From: Deroplatys truncata
Taxonomy: Eukaryota; Arthropoda; Insecta; Mantodea; Mantidae
Length of the DNA: 64,000 nucleotides
Reading direction: 5' to 3'
Assembly: GCA_030765065.1 (NCBI GenBank)
Contig: CM060990.1
Span: 280,763,341-280,827,340 of the forward strand
Numbering within the stretch: the stretch's first letter is position 1; every line of letters begins with the position of its first letter. Below, piece by piece: positions 60,585-64,000 of the stretch. The translations under genes and the position numbers were made by a program. The notes beneath the pieces were generated by a model. It saw only the letters and a list, made by a program, of their open reading frames with translations, did not search any database and was not told where the DNA came from.

Positions 60585-61623
60585 TGTCGGCCCAACATCA
60601 GCACAAAATGCAACTCCTGCAAAATCTCCTTTGCTGCAAAAGACAAGCTCTCCAGCAGTGTCAGGTATTAACATTACAAAATCCTATTCTCTTCAGAAGT
60701 GCTAATGCTGATTGAGTAACAAGTGTGATAAAAGCATCTGCTATGTTTACATTACACTGGAGTAGTGGTGAACCTAATGATATTGTCTGTTTGCATATTG
60801 AAAGTAGTTACATGTGCAATAAGAATTGAAACGTAGAAAATGTTGAATTTCTAACCATTCACCTGATATCAGAGTTCCTTGGGACATAAGAACCAGTGAA
60901 TATTTAGCTTTTAAAATATATACAATGTTACCCCTAAAGATATTCCTTTTGCAGCAGTTGAATGTTTTGCACAGCATTTAAGACCACGTAAACTGGTGTG
61001 CAATTAATTTAATGTATATGTTTTACAGAATCTAAAAACATAAAGGAATTATTTTCACCATTAGAAAACGGTACAGTAACTTGATACTGTTCCCAATTGT
61101 ACTGCTTTCTCTACCCTTTACGTATACAGTTGCTACTCAAAAGAGCACATACATAAACCATGCTACCTCTGCTCAGTGGCAAAGCATGAACTGTATATGG
61201 TAGATACCTTCTTCTCCTGCTTCTCTTCCTTTCTCAGAACAAAACTTTCTCTGTTGAACCGATTGCTTGCCCCAGTGAACACGACCACACAGGACATAGC
61301 TTTCAGAGCTTAATTACAGTTTGTTAATTGTTTATGAGCTTGTAATGCTTCATATTTGTGCAGCAGTATATCACCTATTTATATAATTTTAAGCTTTTCA
61401 TGAGTTTACGTGTTAATCCTTAGAGTATGGACTAAAGCACACCAATCAAAACTGTTCATTTCTCTACAATGTTGCAAAAATATTACATTCTAAAATAAAT
61501 TCATTAATTGCTAAAATATTTTCAAAATATGTGTTCAATTTTGCAACAATAGGCTGTTTTAAGTTCATAGCCTGTATATTTGTTGCAGTCAAACAGAAGA
61601 AAGTGTTTATTTATCATTGTTAA
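60585..61623 (+). CDS. Possible 3' exons of the Myb/SANT gene (60585-60664, 61029-61070, 61589-61623)
   Basis: Three open segments with GT-AG borders are phase-compatible. Exon 2 extended to the donor at 59978 ends in phase 2. The 80-base segment then reads VGPTSAQNATPAKSPLLQKT, ending with SSPAVS. The 42-base segment reads ESKNIKELFSPLEN. The last reads KQKKVFIYHC before a stop. The Ser/Pro/Lys-rich text looks coding. Using these exons requires passing the TGA at 59965 or skipping it by a route I cannot see. The last exon is the weakest. Confidence 0.4.
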
Positions 61624-64000
61624 ATTGCTCACAGTGTTGGTAATCATGTCACCAAATGTTTATCCCTTAAAAACAAGATGGTACCACAAGCTTAAAGTTA
61701 TTGTATAGTATTTTCATGAATGTAATGAGCACCCTTTTTTGTCCAAATGCAGTATTAAAAATTGTGGTATGCGTTAGAGTTGAGTGCAAAATAGAATACA
61801 TTTATTATTGGCCTGTTATTGCAAGGGGTGTTGGAATTAGTACGCAGTAAGGAAATGTTAGGCAAACAGAAGAACATCTTATGACGCTACTTTCAGGCAT
61901 AAAGTGATGCTTTATACTGAAAAAAATGGTAACGAAAGGCAGGAAGAGAGTTCAATGTAGTAGAGAGCAACATTCACTTATGGCAGCAACAGAAATTGGC
62001 ATTACTTACAACTAAAGCTAGCAGAAAGGTATTTGTAATACTGGCAGTAGTAGCTGTTCATATGTAGTATAGGCCTTTCATGTTCATTTTAATAGGTAGT
62101 GGTAATTTCTTTAACATTGACTGTGTCACATAACAATAGGCTAATTATAAATACTAGTATGCTCTGAAATGCTATGCACAAATCCACTACTGAACTAAAT
62201 AAGTTTATCCTATCAGTAATGCACATTACATTACATTCGCCAACCAACTCTTTTCTATGAGTTTCAGTTTCAAATTTGGAGTGCGCATTAAATTCAGTGA
62301 TGCACTAGATTCGCATAAATGCGGTATTATTTTGCTCTGTTCATTGTGTTATATAGGATTACATGCTTTATTTTGTGTGTATGTTCTGTGTTTAATAATA
62401 ATCAGTCATTGTTTAAGAAAGTATCCATGGTGGTGTGGTATAGTTCTAAGGGATGTTCAACAACAAAATCCAAAATATGAATGATGGTACAAACTATTTG
62501 TGGAAGAGATGTAAGTTCCTTAGGCTGCAACATTATTCAAAATAAAAGCAGTATTGCACAGTAGAAATTTACTCACAATATTATGTTTTAAGTGCTGTGC
62601 AATTAGGCATAAGAAAATTCTTGATAAATATTTCTGCTTTCAAGAATTAAAGTCTGTAATTCGCAGCTAAACTGCAATTAGCCTCTAGTTTTGTTTGTAA
62701 TGCTTTTTAAAATTTACTGAGTAGGTTCAAATTGCTAAAATATGCTTTAAAGGTAGCCAGTTGGATAGGGTTACCAGATTATTTTAATGAAATGTTGGAC
62801 ATGGTCTAAAAATGTTAAATGTAGGAAAATTAAACTCCAAACCTAAATTACTACTCAAGCGTGTATGCATAGATTTTATATTTTCCTAAGTATTCATATA
62901 ATAAAGAGTAAGAGCAGCTGTTGCTTCTTCACTTGTGTGGAGAACATATTTTATACTAAACATCTGTCTTTGATATATAATCATGACATTGTGTATAGCT
63001 TAAATGAAGCTCTTTCACATAATCAATGGCCTGCTTCTTTCATGTGTTGACCATGCTGATGTCAGTGAAAATGCTCTCTCAATATTAGTGTTGTGTGCAG
63101 AAACAGCACAGTAATTCCACTATTTAGAAACAAAGCTCTGTTTCATTTTAACAGCAATGGTTATTCTTAATACGGTGATTTACAAGCAGGTGACAGTTGC
63201 TTCAATGTACTAGTTATATAGCAGGTAAAGTAGTATCATTGCATCAATGGTTGGTCGAGCTGCAATCCAGCATAAAGACAATTTTTATATGGTGGAGGTA
63301 ATGATGCATTTAATCCAAAGGCATTTCACTAAAGTGGTCTTTGGGACCCCAGATTTCTATTTTTTTTTTTGTATAGAAATGAATGCTTTCACGTGTTGGT
63401 GTATCTATGAATAGCACAAACTCATGAATAAAAAGTGTAATAATATGTATTTTTAAGACATGTTAGGAGAAATCAAGGCCAATTTTTGTACACTTTTCTC
63501 CATCCAAACTAACACTTGAAAGATGTTCATTATTTTTATATTTCCTAAGGAGGTTTGTAACAGTTTTGATTTCAGCGGTGTTGGATATCATGGAGATGCA
63601 TATAGCTCGAACATCTTATATATAAATCTGAAGTTGCACTTGTATCAACTGGACAAATTTAATGGTTGCTTGCAAAACAAGACTAACCTCAGAATTTAGA
63701 AGAAAGGAAAAAATAAAAAGCACTTGCATGCTGTCATCTATCGCATAAAGTGTGTATCATCTTCCTTGTTATCATTGAGGGAATACAAAGTTTGTAATTT
63801 TATTAAAACAATGCTTTTTTTTTTCCATTACTACAAAATGGGGTTTACATACTATTCTTACATACAAGGCTGCATACATGGATTAGCATACTTTATTGCT
63901 ATGTATGTTAAAATCTGTGGGTGATGAGTATTTTCTTGGTATTTGCAAAGGTTAATTTTATCTCTTCTTACAAAACTATGGTTAGTCTGGTTTTGCAAGC
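61624..64000. other. 3' end of window, no gene recognised
   Basis: AT-rich, short ORFs only; no transposon or exon could be assigned. Confidence 0.5.

Noticed and set aside
1-64000. CRISPR arrays, operons, rRNA genes or prophage
   Set aside because: None seen; the window is eukaryotic with spliced genes and retroelements.

Overview
This is eukaryotic nuclear DNA, AT-rich, with spliced genes and many decayed transposable elements. It has no bacterial-type operons. The host gene, the transposon mix (gypsy, Tip100-type and other hAT, piggyBac, Tc1, Penelope, jockey, I-type and 2A-bearing LINEs) and the very long intron point to an arthropod, most likely an insect with a large genome. The species cannot be named from the sequence.

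Host genes are all on the plus strand. (1) The last two coding exons (8594-8745 and 57330-57612) of an SFT2-domain, SFT2D3-type vesicle-transport gene are separated by an intron of about 48.6 kb. The upstream exons are not recognised in the window. (2) Downstream, from 59222, lies a small Myb/SANT-like DNA-binding protein gene. Its second exon has an in-frame TGA, yet is followed by further phase-compatible exons.

Layout: 1-5759 is a gypsy-type LTR retrotransposon with a large internal pol deletion. 6253-8210 is a spliced, decayed hAT-derived gene. 8594-8745 is the SFT2 exon. The giant intron then holds, in order: a LINE 3' fragment (11445-12425, -), an intronless hAT relative (14925-16424, -), a piggyBac fossil (17050-20345, +) with a Myb-like piece and tandem repeats inside, a mariner-like fragment (20700-21447, +), a jockey-like LINE (21448-24600, -), a Tc1/mariner N-terminal fragment (24900-25300, -), a tRNA-related SINE, a Penelope-like element with inverted terminal repeats (26524-27845, +), another SINE, and a cysteine-rich transposon-linked fragment. 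Next comes a complete Tip100/Zaphod-like hAT (30215-39967) with terminal inverted repeats and an 8-bp target duplication, split by a LINE (34047-38974, -) that has its own 11-bp target duplication. After it come a Tc1 copy (41440-42677, -), an LTR-like block with a TATA box, a second spliced hAT fossil (45600-48760, -) with a MITE in its intron, Penelope fragments in permuted order (51720-53000, -) and an I-type LINE with RNase H (53440-56250, +).

Most ORFs here are degraded transposon proteins. The items most worth attention are the reconstructable nested insertion, the 2A-like motif in the LINE ORF1, the hammerhead-like core in the Penelope terminal repeats, the long palindrome inside the hAT gene, the two hAT fossils with introns, and the TGA-interrupted Myb/SANT gene. 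All family assignments are by eye from motifs; no database search was run.
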